Counted from the stretch's first letter, positions 47,862 to 59,986 are shown. The stretch: 64,000 nt of DNA from Lonicera japonica (GCA_021464415.1 CM038468.1:62265220-62329219), one strand, 5' to 3'. Made by a program: numbers and translations. Notes: generated by a model from the letters alone, not told the origin.

Positions 47862-50640
47862 ATGAGTGAGTTCACTACGTTGCGTTTTGATGATACACGC
47901 ACTATGCATGAGCATGTATTGGAAATTATTAATCTTGCTGCAAAATTGCGGACTTTAGGAATGACTGTGGATGAGAATAGTCTTGTCCAATTTATATTTG
48001 AATTTTTTGCCTATCCAATATGGGCTATTTCAAATTCACTATAACACTAATAAGGACAAGTGAAATGTGAATGAAGTGGCCAATATGTTAGTTCAAGAGG
48101 AGGTAAGGCTTAAGCAGCAAAGTTGTAACGCCTTGCCCTTGGGGGGCGATAAGAAATGAATAAATATGATATAGATTATCCGTTAATTACAATAGAGTTC
48201 CCAAAATACAAAATAATCAAATTCTACAACCTCTAAACTATAATAATCCCTAAAGTTCTCCCACGAGCTCTCATTGTCCCATCCCGCGTCTTCACTGCGA
48301 GCACCTGTTGATGAAAAACATGTATGTGAAAGTAAACCGTATACAGAGGATAAAGATGAATTTGTGGAATCAATAGAACAATAACAAATACACATATATA
48401 AGCCCATCACCATACAAGGCCTCATACCCGGCTCTCTCATGGCTACATGCCAAGTACCACCATACAAATTCATGCCTTCTCCGCGGACGTTGTAAACCGG
48501 GCTGTTGGACTGTTGACAAATTCCCGGTAGGTGTACTTAGACATGTACCAATCAATCACCAAAGCACTTAAGCCAACACATACCACATATAGCAAGCAAA
48601 GCCAGTCATAGCATAATCGAGCCAAGGAACAAGTAATAACAAGATGAATACAAGAATACGAATATCAAAGAATAGCTCTAGAGCTTACAGAATGTATACG
48701 AAATACTTCCCATACCTTAACCATAGAAATCAATCCATATCCGAAGCTCCATTCGGTGAAATCTTAAAGCTCTCTCGTCACCACGCTCCTAGCATGGCAA
48801 GATCCTTGAACCAATGATGTATGAACCCTCGTTCCAGTATCCAACGCTCAAACTAGAACTCTTATGGTGGACAACAAGGTAGGAGATGATGAATAGTGAA
48901 GGAGAGAAAGATTTGGATGTTTTAAAGCTTTAATCCTTGGATTAAGAGGTTAAATGTGTAGAAATCTCATTCTCTCTCTCCTTAGAGCTCTTTAGAACTC
49001 TCTAGGGATGTTTAGGAGTGTTTGGGTCGAAGTTGTGGCAAAAAGGGGTCAAAAGAACACTTAAAAACGCTCAAAACCGATATTGGCCCGCTGCCGGACC
49101 GGTCTAGAAAAATGCCATACCGGTCCGCGCATGAGTCTGGACTCCCTAGATCGGTCCGCGTGTAATTTTGGTGCTCTGATGCACTGTTCGTAATTTGGCC
49201 ATAACTTTTTGCTCGGAACTCCGATTGAGGCGTTCTTTATGTTCACGGAAAGGTATTTCAAAGATCTACAACTTTGTAAGATTTTTTTTCCAAATTCTGG
49301 ATAGATTTTTTCCAGAAATTTACCGAAGACAGCGCTCTGCCAAAGCGCTACCGAATGACTAGAATTTTGCAATATGCCTACTTTGCGCCCTGTTTTGACC
49401 CACGAGGAGTGTGAATTGGACGTTGGCCAAAACACGAAAGTTGTATAATGGCACAAATACTAGACACCAATGTGAATGGAATCTTATTTGGATAAGTAAC
49501 GAAGAAATTACGATAACTCAAAGTTAGCTAAAATTAACTAATCGCAAAGGACTAAAATTTTCTATTTACTAACCGAAATTGATTCGGACCACCCGAATCA
49601 TCAAACGATCACTCATATGAGTATAAATAAGCTAATATAATTCAATTTAAAATAATTTAAAGTACGGGGAATTACAAAAGTAGTCATTTTGCTCATCTAG
49701 TGACTTATGAAGCTGGAAAGAAATTTGGGAAAAAAAACTAAAAAACTGGCATTAATGGGCGGCTTCCAATGTGAATGAACCCAACCAACAAGATCAACCT
49801 CCTAAAAAGAAGGGATGTAAGGACAATAAGTGTCATTTATGCAATAAACATGGGAACTTCCAGAAAAATTATGAAAAACATCGAAAGTTGTTCAAAAATA
49901 AGAATAAGCCATTGGTTTTTGTATGTTTCGAATCAAATTTAACTAAGGTTCCTAAATACATGGTAGATTAACACTGGTGTTAATGTTCACGTTTCTAATA
50001 GGATGCAGGGATTTTTTACCACCCAAACCAAAAGTGAAACTGAAAATTTCCTTTACATGGGGAATTGGGAGAAAACTCTAATTAAAGTTGTATGAACTTT
50101 TCGTTTAATTTTAAATAGTGATTATCATTTAGATTTATTTCAAATTTTGTATGTTCTTTCAATTTCTCACAATTTGATTTCTTTGTCTAAATTGGATAAT
50201 GATGGTTTTTCATTTAAATTTGAGGATAAATGTTTTAGTTTGTTTAAGGAATCTCATCTTATTGGTTCTGGTATTCTTACTGACGGGTTATACAAAATTA
50301 ATCTTGATAATAATTTTACTAAAACCCTTTTAATGATCCATCATAATGTTGGAGATAAACGAAATCTAATTGATGATAATTTATCATTCTTGTGGCACAA
50401 AAGACTGGGTCATATATCCAGTGAAATAATGAAAATATTGGTAAAAGATGGGGTCCTCTCCAACCTAGATTTTACTAATTTTAATTTAATATGTGTGGAT
50501 TACATTAAAAGTAAGCCAACCAAGCACACAAAGAAATATTCCAACAATTACATATTCCAAAATTGGGTCATTTATTTGCCTATAGTAATAAGTAATATTC
50601 AATCAGTTACATATTGTAAAATTATAATACAACACATATA
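47862..50640 (+). pseudogene. Broken Ty1/Copia gag-pol relic
   Basis: Frameshifted pieces occur in Copia order. 47862-48120 is a UBN2-type gag segment (HEHVLEIINLAAKLRTLGM, then DKWNVNEVANMLVQEE after a frame change). After the solo LTR 48124-49676 come a degenerate zinc knuckle (CHLCNKHGNFQ, ~49823; last Cys lost), a protease-like D-TG motif followed by VNVHVSNRMQG (~49970), and a GAG-pre-integrase domain (NLISLSKLDNDGFSF ... LWHKRLGHIS, 50147-50520). It stops before the integrase core; reverse transcriptase and RNase H are absent. Many stops show it is dead. The end (50585-50710) matches 32780-32895. Confidence 0.8.
48124..49676 (-). mobile_element. Solo LTR with perfect 5-bp duplication, Gypsy-type
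   Basis: The termini TGTAACG...AATTACA (plus strand) are flanked by AAAGT at 48119-48123 and 49677-49681. Read on the minus strand it starts TGTAATTCCCCGTAC and ends GGCGTTACA, and contains the promoter-proximal phrase GGTGGTACTTGGCATGTAGC, typical of Ty3/Gypsy chromovirus LTRs as I remember them. It interrupts the gag of the older Copia relic exactly between the two AAAGT copies. Length is 1553 bp. Confidence 0.85.
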
Positions 50641-51343
50641 GGTATCCTAAAAAAGACACCGATATCTACATTACTTTACTGTGGCTATGGATCGAGGTTA
50701 ATAAATATCTCAAATTATTGTAATATGAGAAATCATGTTAATCCAAGATCTATATCTTAATTTGTATAGATATACGAATTTTTATTCGCAATCATGTTTA
50801 TACCTCAAGATCTATACAAAATTAATTTACACAAAGTGTAATAATTTTTTTATTTATGTAGACCCCGCATCAGCGAAAGATATAGCAGCTCTCATATTAG
50901 TTAATTTTACTAGATAACGTGGTTTTTAAAATGCCATTTTTAAGGGGGATACTTTGGATGTTATCAATCTTATTAAGAGTAGTATTAGTAGCTCTGGTTT
51001 ATATGGGCATATAGTTGATGATTTTAGAAGAGCTTTTAGGTTTTTTAAACTAGTAGTTGGTCATTTGTTTACTGTGTTGGCAACATAGTCGCTCATTATC
51101 TTGCTAAATAAGTTTTAAATGTGCCAAATTTTAAGTTTTAAATAGAGGAGGCCCCGAGTTTTTTATAGCCTCCTTTCCATATTAATTATGTTGATTAATT
51201 TTAATGGCTATTTTCCTTCGAATAAAAAAGCAGGTACATTTTATGAATTGCTCAACAACCAAATCATTCCCCACTTCTTTACAATCAAATTCATAGATAT
51301 ATCAGTTTTTTTTTCAAAAACACTTAATCTTTTTTAAAACAAT
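50641..51343. other. Intergenic DNA
   Basis: Continues from the Copia relic as AT-rich DNA with remnants of an LTR-like sequence. No gene is supported. Confidence 0.35.
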
Positions 51344-52168
51344 TAATTATTTTTGGACAATATTATTTACACATTTCATATTTGTCACAAACACTTCTCA
51401 ATAGTAAATTTCTTATCACTAACACTTCTTAAGATTTGCCTAATGAGAGGTGAATGTAATTGCATACACTCGACCCACATAGGGATAGTTTGTTAGTAAA
51501 AGCTTGCACAAAATCAAGCAATGGAGTGTTATAGTATTTTTCAAATAAGGCATGCTTAATGAGAGGTGAGTGTACTCACATAAATCAGGCTAAAATAGGG
51601 AGAGTGTGTTGCATGTTAAGCGCTCGCCTAACATCAGGCAATGAATGAGGATGTTTGTGATGTATAAAGAGGTGCTAAAATGTATTTTTAGTTAAATTTT
51701 GATGGGGTGTTTATGATACATTTAGGAGTGTAAATAATAACGCCCTTATTTTTTGGTGGTATTATTTAAACTCCCAAAATCTGTCACAAACACTCCCTCC
51801 AAAATTTAACTAAAAATATATTTTAACACCACATTATCCATCACAAACACCTCCTCCATTGCCTGATATTAGGTGACTACTTAGTAATACACTCTTTTCA
51901 TGTAAGTCGTGTTTATGTAAGTGCACTCACCTCTCATTAGGCGAACCTTATTTGAAAAACACTTCAGTAATTCATTACTTGATGTTAGGCGAGTTATTAC
52001 AAACAAACTCTCTCCAAGTGGGGAGAGTGTATGTATCTGCACTCACTTCTCATTTGGCAAGTCTTAGGGGGGTGTTAGTGATTATAAATTTACCTTAGAG
52101 GGTGTTTGTGGCAAGAGTAGTATTTATGATAAAAATAGTGGGTGTAAATAACACCGCCCTTATTTTTT
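51344..52168. mobile_element. ~820-bp foldback element (two inverted copies)
   Basis: 51344-51753 and 51754-52168 are inverted copies. Shared phrases are TATTATTTACAC, TGTCACAAACAC, CACTAACAC, AATGAGAGGTGAGTG (and its complement CACTCACCTCTCATTAGGC) and CCTAACATCAGG. The junction itself carries element-end-like sequence (GTAAATAATAACGCCC / GGTGGTATTATTTAAAC), so it may be two adjacent MITEs in opposite orientation. Non-coding. Confidence 0.75.
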
Positions 52169-52384
52169 CGTAAAGTTGTGCCATTATAAACTAAAAAGCA
52201 GGCATTCATATTTGCAAGTATATGATATTAGGAACGTATGTTTATTACTATGTAAAGTATAAAAAGCAGGCATTCATACACAATTACTATTTTCTTTCTT
52301 TTGAACTAAAAACAACCACTTTCTGGTTAATTTTTTTTTAATAGAATTTAATAGATTTGTAAAAAGTTTCAACAAAACATTCAT

Positions 52385-52790
52385 TAATTTACCCTTTTAA
52401 AAAGGTTGGTCCGTATTTAAGGACAACAAATCCTTAAGAGATCATTCCTATATATATATATATTAATATGAGTATATATGTCAACGGGACTGCCCATTTT
52501 GAAGGGTAAACGAATGAAATTTTGAAGGGTAAACAAATGAAATTTTTTCATGAAACTTTGTGAAAAATGTTCTCTATAATGAGTAGATCATCTCTACCAA
52601 GATTTATATAAAAAAGCTCAATTTCGAAGTTGGTAATATGATCTCATAAAATTTATATATCACATTTTCATTACATCAACTTCTTTTTTGAATTTTTTTT
52701 TATGAAGTTTTGGGGAGATGATATAGATATTATTTTCACAAAGTTTCAAGAAAAAATTACATCCATTTACTTCTAGAAACAGAGGCCTTT
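52385..52790. mobile_element. Foldback MITE, relative of the one in the P450 intron
   Basis: Contains GGTTGGTCCGTATTTAAGGA and inverted arms around AAATGAAATTTTTTCATGAA, AGTAGATCATCTCTACC and (mirror) TTTGGGGAGATGATATAG, TTTCAAGAAAAAATTACATC. These phrases match the arms of 27939-28334. It is rearranged and more decayed. Non-coding. Confidence 0.6.
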
Positions 52791-53374
52791 ATTATTATTA
52801 AAGTAAATGATTCTCTCGGAAGAGCATTTTCGCATATATTGAATCTCAATGCAATTAATTCAAATTTTGTACTTGTCACTAGTAATGGTGATAAAGAATA
52901 TTTTTATTGTGTTAAAATAATTGATTTTGGACTTTTCGTAAAAATGTGATCATATAAGATGTTTTTATTGAATTTCTAAAATAATAAAAAAAATTCGTTC
53001 CTCATTTGATTAATTTGTTTTCTTTCCCCAGCATTCATTTGATTAATTTAACTTATCTAAAAAATTGTTATTTCTGGGAATTAATTTTAAATAAAAAAAT
53101 TGGAGTAAAAGAGATCCATATGATGTTGTTGATTGATTGGGAAGGTGTAAAAGGTTGAAATAATTAATATAATAAATATTATGACTTGATCGAAATGGGA
53201 CGTTGCCATTGCAACAAAGATGAGTAATTTGGAAGGAGACGCTCACTAGCCGTTGTGGTGTCTATTATTAGATGACAGCTGAGCTAAGTGGACCCTTTCT
53301 TTCTCTTCTCTTCAAATTCAAAATTAACAACAAATGGGGTTTTATTAGATTAGCTAATTCTGTTGAATAAAGGT

Positions 53375-54045
53375 AATAATAACTCTAATGCACCCAAAAT
53401 TAAAAGAATATATCAATTTATATCATAAATATTTTGTTTCAATAATTTGCATCGTTTACATACAAATTATATCAATTTATCTCAATGCTTTATTTTCGGC
53501 CATTTTTCAAAATTTTCGATCACATGAGAAAATCGCGTATGCAATTAGTAAGGGTATTTTAGACAAGAGACAATAAGAAACCTTCATTCCATTTTTGCTC
53601 TTCAGTTTAGTGCTAAAATTAGGAGTCCACTGTTATAGGAAAAAGAAAGGGGGAAATATAGGACTATTTCGCCATTAGTGTTTTAAATTGAACTTCACAC
53701 AGTGAATTTTGTGATAAGGATAAAGGATAGATTTTATGGTAAGAAGTTAAAGATGGATTTTTGTTGTAGTGACTAGAAATAAAGAATGGATTTTGGAATA
53801 GTAAGTAGGAAGTAATGATGAATTTTGTCATATTTTAATAATTTTGATGCAGCGAGAATGAATATGGTATGCAGCAATTTGCTCGTGTGGTCGAAAGTTT
53901 TGAAAATTAGCCGAAAATGATACATTGAGATAAATTGATATAATTTATATGTATATGGTGCAAATTATAAAAAAAATAATATTAAGGTATAAATTAATAT
54001 ATTCTTTTAATTTAAGGTGTATTAGTGTGATTTAGTCTTCTAATA
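53375..54045. mobile_element. Foldback element upstream of the WVD2-like gene
   Basis: The arms 53380-53550 and 53860-54045 are inverted copies: ACTCTAATGCACCCAAAATT, AAATTATATCAATTTATCTC, TTCAAAATTTTCGATCACAT on the left and their reverse complements on the right. The centre is ~310 bp. It lies ~350 bp before the start codon of the next gene and could influence its expression. Non-coding. Confidence 0.7.
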
Positions 54046-54399
54046 ATAATCCTAATAATATTATTTTTGTCAATCAAAATCATTCTTGTTTGTTTTGTTT
54101 ATTCACTCTCCCGTTGCCAAAGGAAAGGAGACGTTGGAATACAGACCTCAATAATCTCAGACCTACTCTCACTTCACTTGGGTCAAAATTGTCACTGTCC
54201 CAAAACTGCAAATTAAACCCAGCCTTTGCTCTGCAAATTATTCACACAAAATAGAAAGAAAAAGAAAAAGCTTTCCTTTTCTCTCTGCAGATTTTGGCTC
54301 TCCCTGTTGGTGGCTTTGCCTTGAAATATACCCACATAAAAAGCCTTCAAATAATTCAAAGTAAATTACAAAGGTTTCGAGGGAACACAGAGATATTGG
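54046..54399 (+). promoter_or_regulatory. Promoter/5' UTR region of the WVD2-like gene
   Basis: The last ~250 bp before the ATG at 54400 is CT/GA-rich, with much less AT bias than the DNA upstream, as expected of a plant 5' UTR. No clear TATA box was chosen. The length of the UTR is not known. Confidence 0.35.
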
Positions 54400-57300
54400 A
54401 TGGGTGAATCGTCCGCTTGCCTCATGCGATCATTTTCTCAGCCTTCTCCCACTTCTCGCGACTACGATAATGTATGGTTTTTTTTTTTGACAAAGAATAA
54501 TTTTTTCTTGAATGTTCCTGGTTGTGCCTTAGATTTATGTGTGCTTGATTAGAGTTGCAGCTTAACATTCTATCTTACTTTGCTTACTTATATAATTTAT
54601 ATTTCTTCTAATTTTGGAGCATGTGGTATCATAATTATTAGGACAATAAAAATACAAAATCTTATTAGCAAGCAAGTTTATTTGGGGTTTCATATAATGG
54701 GTCTCTGTCTATTTTTCAATTGTGAAATCACTTTTTTATTGGGCAGTGTCTGTTTGCAATTCTGTTTCCAGTTTGTTATCAATCATATACATACTACCTC
54801 CATCTCAAATAAAGACTCCCTAATTGAATTTGGCACTTTTCAAACCCATTTCTTTGCTATTTCATTAGCATTTTGCTTGCGGGAATGTGCATAAGTTTAG
54901 GTTGACTTTCAAGATTTTCCCAAGGAAATAATTCTAAAATAAATCTGTCTTACAGGGAGATCCCCTTCGCGCCCTAACAACATCAATCTGTTTTGGGAGA
55001 TTCATGACAGACACATTGGATTGGGAGAAAAGGTCAGCCTTCACTCAAAACAGGCACTTGGAAGAAGCCAAGAAACTTTCCAAGATAGGTTCTGTTGCTC
55101 AGAAGAAAGCCTACTTTGAAGCCCATTACAAAAGAATTGCTGCCAAGAAGAAAGCTGCTGCATTGCTTGAGCAAGAGGCTGAAGCAGCTAATCTTTCCCC
55201 TACACTGAGTGTTAGAGTTGACAGTTGCAATGATTCTCCCATCAACTTAGAGTGTGTGAAACCAAATAGCTCTGATCTAGTTCCCATTATTGATGCCAAC
55301 ATTTATAAACCCAGTGTTGAAGCTAACGAATTGTATGCTTCCTCGGTGGAAGAAACAGAACCCATAAAAGGCCAAGTCGCTTACATAGAGAAACCTATTC
55401 AGGTTGAGTTATTGAGCCAGAGAGAAATTATTGATAACAGTAAGAAAATGACCGAAGAAGAGAAGGCGCCCATTAAGGTCAAGGTGCATGTGCTATTTAG
55501 ATGTTTTCTTCAATACGCTGGATTGAGATTGACCCTATTTTAATAAACTTCATACGTGATGTTGATTTTCTAGGATGTTGCTAAGAAGAGGGATTTTGCA
55601 TCCTTGAGCAAGAAGAAACCTCTAATCTCTTCCTCAAAGTCGTCAACTTATACTCTAGCATCCAAGCCCCGAGTTCCTGTTAATGTAACAACTGTTCACT
55701 CAAGGAAGGATGATAATGCAGATCCGAACTGTAAAAAGACTGCAAGAGAATCGTTAGAGAAAAATAGATCAAATCCAAAATCACTTCACATGTCAATTAA
55801 TTTTGGTTCTCGTGCTGGTGAAACCGTTAAGAAATCTTCTCCAATTCTCAACAAGATAGGAAATTCAAGAATCGTTAAAACCTTCGTCAAGGCGTCTAAT
55901 GACAGCTGGATTCAACGAACTCCGACTAGGGTACTTTTTCACATGCACGCACAGACACATCCCCCTTCACAGAGATACGAGTTCATTTGAACTATCATTG
56001 TGATGCTCTTCAGAAGTTTTTTTTTTCTTGTGATTCGCAGGTGTCTGTGAATGGAGTACTGAATCATACTTTGGTAAAGCCTCAACCAGAAAAGAGAAGG
56101 TAAATTGACTTTTTAAAAGTACGCGTAGCGTAGATAAATCTGAAACACTTACAGAATCATTTACCTATTATCCTATTCCCAAAATACATATTTTCAATAT
56201 CTCTAACCATAATACTTAATTTCATGATATAGGACTGAAACACTACTTCATTGCCCAGTATCTGGAAGAAAAGCAGCGGATGGAAAATCGCCATCTCTAT
56301 CTAAAGAGTAAGAACTTCTATCTTGTTGTTATAGATAAAACCATAAGTGAAGCTTCATAAACCCGTATAAACCCATACCATAAAAGAACTTAAACTTCAA
56401 TGAAATGAAATGTGCGATTACGGTATCTGCTGCCTCATCCATAGCATTCAAAAATTACGGTATTTCTTGATTACATTAGCAGCATAGAGCACTTATTAAT
56501 GAAGAACTTAATTAATGTTGCTTTCCTAAAAACTATGTAGCAGCCTTTCAGAATATTCTAGAGCTTGTGCTACAAAGATGCGATCTCCTATTGTATCCTC
56601 CTCTTTTAGCTTCAAGAGTGAGGAAAGAGCAGCAAAACGTAAAGAGGCAAGTCTCAACCACTCTAAATATAGTTTTATTATGTACCATTTATTTTGCATG
56701 ATTCTTAGGCTTTGGACTTTCAATCTTTGTTACTTCAGTTTTTTCGGAAGCTAGAGGAGAATGCAAAAGAGGCAGAAAAAGTACGGCTGCAAGCGAAATC
56801 CAAGGTTTTTTTTTTTTTTTTTGAAATTTAAATATTATTGATTCAAAACAACTCAATTACAAGATATGCGGTAGTACAACAAGCAACACACCTATAACGC
56901 TACCAAATCTGATCAGTTCATGTACCATGTACAACACCTTCAGCTAGTCCTGCCCCTTCATGTCTAAAGATCCTGTAGTTTCTGTCCTTCAAAATGGGAT
57001 ATACAGCAGCAACCAAGGATAGGTATCTGAACTTTGCTCTGAAGTCTTCAACTTTGGTTTGAGTAATAGCCAACACAGATTCCCCTTCCCAATTCCCCAC
57101 TTCTCTGTTTACTACATTGCTATGTAGCAATTACAACGTTAAAAATTTGCAATATGGTCAAAATTCATCTTGGTGGGTGATTTGCAAGGACCACCGTAAG
57201 TGCTCATTGAGCCTTGTGGCATGCCCTGGCCCTGAATTGGAGTAGCGTCCCCTAACCAAAATTTTCTTTTAGACCAAAAAGAAAAACAGAAGCTATTTTG

Positions 57301-59986
57301 TATATTCAATTCAAACAAGCAAGATGGATATAATCTTACGAGCTGTTACCATACATAACCAAACATTGTTGATGAACATTTTTTTTAGAACAAAAAAAAA
57401 AGTTTGTAGATTCAACAAATCAGAAAGATAACGAAACTTTTTTTTATAAGCAAAAACAAAAAAAGTTATATGTTGTTTCGTAGATCTAACACAAAAAGTT
57501 ATATGTTGTTTCCCGCTAAACAAACGTGGCCTTAGAGAAAGGCTAATCAAAAAACAAGTGATTCTGGTCTTCCACAGAAGCATAACATAGCACACACTGA
57601 TCTTCATGTATGCTTCCCCACCTTTTAAGTTTATCTTTAGTCAACATTCTCCTTCAATAAGCCATCCATAGAATAGTAGCTAGTCTAGGCACATTACCCT
57701 AGAGCCAAACTACTCTATACCAAGGAACTCTGTCTCCATGTCTTCTGATTACAATTTTTGATGAGGCACTAGTAAAATTCCCATTCCCTCTAGGAATCCA
57801 TTCTACATTGTCCTCCATATTAGGACCAAGGTAGGCAAGTTACTCGCTACTCTATTCCGATTTGCAGAAGTTGGTCTAGGGAAATCCCATCTCCCCTCCT
57901 GAATGTACTCAGATGGCCGCTTGTAGAAGAACTAGCTGCATCATATATAATTCTTGCTCCAAATCTGTTAAGAAATTAGGGCAGTAATCATGCATCGCAT
58001 ACACTAATTTACGCACTAATCATTGAATCCTATGATCTATGCAGTTCAATAAAATCGACAGATGACATACCTTAATCGAGATTTGATGTCAATGAAACGA
58101 ACAGGATGGATCTGATCCTTCTGTTGTTGTCGTCCTTAGCGTAGAAAACACGACGCCTCTACGGTATGCACACACGAACGAGATGAGATCTTGCTTGGTG
58201 TACTAGCGCCCTCTAGGGTTCTCTCTGCTATTTCGAATTTTCTTGCCTCTCTCAATTTCGTTGACGGCCAAGAAGAACAAAGGTTCCCTTTTATAAGGGA
58301 ACCCTAGTGAGAACCCTAAGCAACAAACGAACTGGGCCCAAGTCCAACTTGGCCCGTTTTAATTCGTTTTGATCCAACTCGTTTTGGTGTGCGACCCTGT
58401 AGGTTTTACACTCTTTGGCCGTACAATTAAAACCCGTTTTATTATACGAACAGTAAGCGGTTTCTAGTAAAACATTACTATTATCCAAAGGGTATAAAGG
58501 TCAAAAACGACACAACCTTAAATTGATATTTCACACATTAACTCCTTTTGTCAATCGATATCTAGATTGAACACAAGACTAGGCAAGTGTCATTCTTGTA
58601 TAGTTCAATCTTTATTTCTTGATCTCTAAGTATAATTAATCCAAAACAAATGACATCTCATTTGTGCATGGCCATGCAAATATTAATTACACTTATCAAG
58701 GGGCCCAACGATATCTCTCTCAATATATGAGAGTGACAAATCCCATCTTGATCAACCACATACCTCTACATAGTTCATAGTATGCTCGGTCATCATCTTT
58801 ATAATTACTCGGTCAAGAGCAACGTTTGATAATGCCTGACATGCTAATCCCTATGTTGGTAACCATGGCGATCTCAGGTCTGAGGATAATACGATATCAC
58901 AAATGGGGAACATCACTGATGACATTATGTAACACTCCTCGCAGTGTCCCCAAAGCGGGTCAGTCCAATACTTTGTTCCCTAACAAGTATCAGTATGTTC
59001 AGCTTGATATCTCCATATCCATGACTTGTGGAACATAGTCATCAGCTGACCCATACTCTAATCATTATATCAATGTGATCCTAGGTTATTGATACATGAT
59101 TAGGGACATCTAAACAATATTATTATTACATTACTAGCATCCCACAATCTAGTCACGTACTTGATGAACTAGTATTAATAAATATTATTTACAAGAGATT
59201 ATAAAGTAAAATAAATAAACTTTATTAATAAAAATAAGCATAAGATATCCAAGTACAAATCATAATCTATGAATAGTCCTAGGACATATCTCTTTCAAAA
59301 TCTTCTAACAAAAGGCCCGTCTTCATGCCAAGTGAAGATACTAGCACCATAACCCACTTTATATACCTTATACAATTGTGAAAACTGTCTCTCAGCTTCA
59401 TTATTGTCGTCCAAATCCAAGGTTTTCTTAGAACTTGTATTATAAATTACAACATGTGGGGAACACTGAGTGCAAATACAATAGTTGCAATCGTGTAAGA
59501 TGTAAACCTTTCTTAACTAATTGACCTTTTTGTTTTTATTTTTTTGGTGAAAGTGTCTTGCCATTTTCATAGAGGCCCGGATATGCCCCTAATCGTACTA
59601 TACAAGAAAAAGTTAAAAAAAAAAGAAAAGAAAAGGGACATAGAAGTGATGGATGGGTTCCATCTTCCATGCAAGTCCTAAATATTGCATTCATCAAATG
59701 AACTGAACTTGAGTTATATATATTTTGTAGCAATTTCAATATCTATGGACAGAATGTATTTGTCTTGCAGATCCCACCAACTAGGCCATGCTCCCCAAGA
59801 CTTGGAAGGAAGTCAACACTCAGCATAAACCAGGATACAAGTTCCCGGTCTCCTTGGAAGTCTTCTTTGAAGAGTGATGGCTCCAAAAATGTTGCAGAAA
59901 AGAATAAACGAACTACGATCCATTCAGTCAATTTGCCACCGAAGAAGAATATGCGAGAGAATGCTTCCCCAAATATACCATTTTGA
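54400..59986 (+). CDS. Protein WVD2-like 7 type (TPX2 family) microtubule protein
   Basis: Eight exons keep one frame to 492 aa: 54400-54471, 54956-55483, 55574-55930, 56041-56099, 56233-56307, 56541-56646, 56739-56804, 59771-59986. The N-terminus MGESSACLMRSFSQPSP, then GDPLRALTTSICFGRFM, WEKRSAF, and GSVAQKKAYFEAHYK is the WVD2-like 7 signature; FKSEERAAKRKEFFRKLEE...KEAEKVRLQAKSK (388-421) is the first half of the TPX2 domain, then IPPTRPCSPRLGRKS. Plant WVD2-like proteins bind and bundle cortical microtubules. Compared with relatives as I recall them, ~35 residues between QAKSK and IPPTRP (RKS...FKA..P region) are missing, so the domain may be impaired. Intron 6 is GC-AG (donor GCAAGT at 56647); the others are GT-AG. 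Intron 7 is swollen to 2966 bp by nested transposons. Confidence 0.85.
56647..56738 (+). other. GC-AG intron in the WVD2-like gene
   Basis: The donor is AAAGAG/GCAAGT, the acceptor TTACTTCAG/TTTTTTCGG. Using GC instead of GT keeps the frame from KRKE into FFRKLEE, as in the family. No GT near the boundary would do so. GC-AG introns are a small known class with exactly this donor consensus. Confidence 0.8.
56796..59426 (-). mobile_element. LINE insertion with 14-bp target duplication, split by an LTR
   Basis: AAATCCAAGGTTTT occurs at 56796-56809 and 59413-59426. Between them is a 5'-truncated LINE on the minus strand. Its poly(A) tail is the T-run at 56806-56822. Coding remnants read (minus) VYKVGYGASIFTWHEDGP, FGARIIYDAASSS, WDFPRPTSAN, WIPRGNGNFTSASSKIV and CVLCY near 57590, the usual end of reverse transcriptase plus the zf-RVT region. 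Stops and shifts show it is dead. A solo LTR (57966-59310) interrupts it. The insertion point is the exon 7/intron 7 junction of the WVD2-like gene, so the host donor is duplicated. Confidence 0.85.
57966..59310 (-). mobile_element. Solo LTR (~1.35 kb) nested in the LINE
   Basis: On the minus strand it begins TGTTAGAAGATTTTGAAAG and ends CCTAATTTCTTAACA, with TGTTA/TAACA inverted tips. It interrupts LINE coding sequence between ...WHEDGP and FGARIIYDAA. A TATA/leader-like part (TTCCCTTTTATAAGGGAACC at ~58285) and a splice-like GATTAAGGTATGTC (minus, ~58075) are seen. The flanking pentamers (AAATC, AAAGG) match only partly, so the target duplication is decayed or misplaced. It resembles Copia-type LTRs in style; there is no internal region. 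Confidence 0.65.

Noticed and set aside
47862..48044. A small host gene of 60 residues
   Set aside because: The peptide matches the UBN2-type gag region of Copia elements and is followed by further Copia pieces in order.
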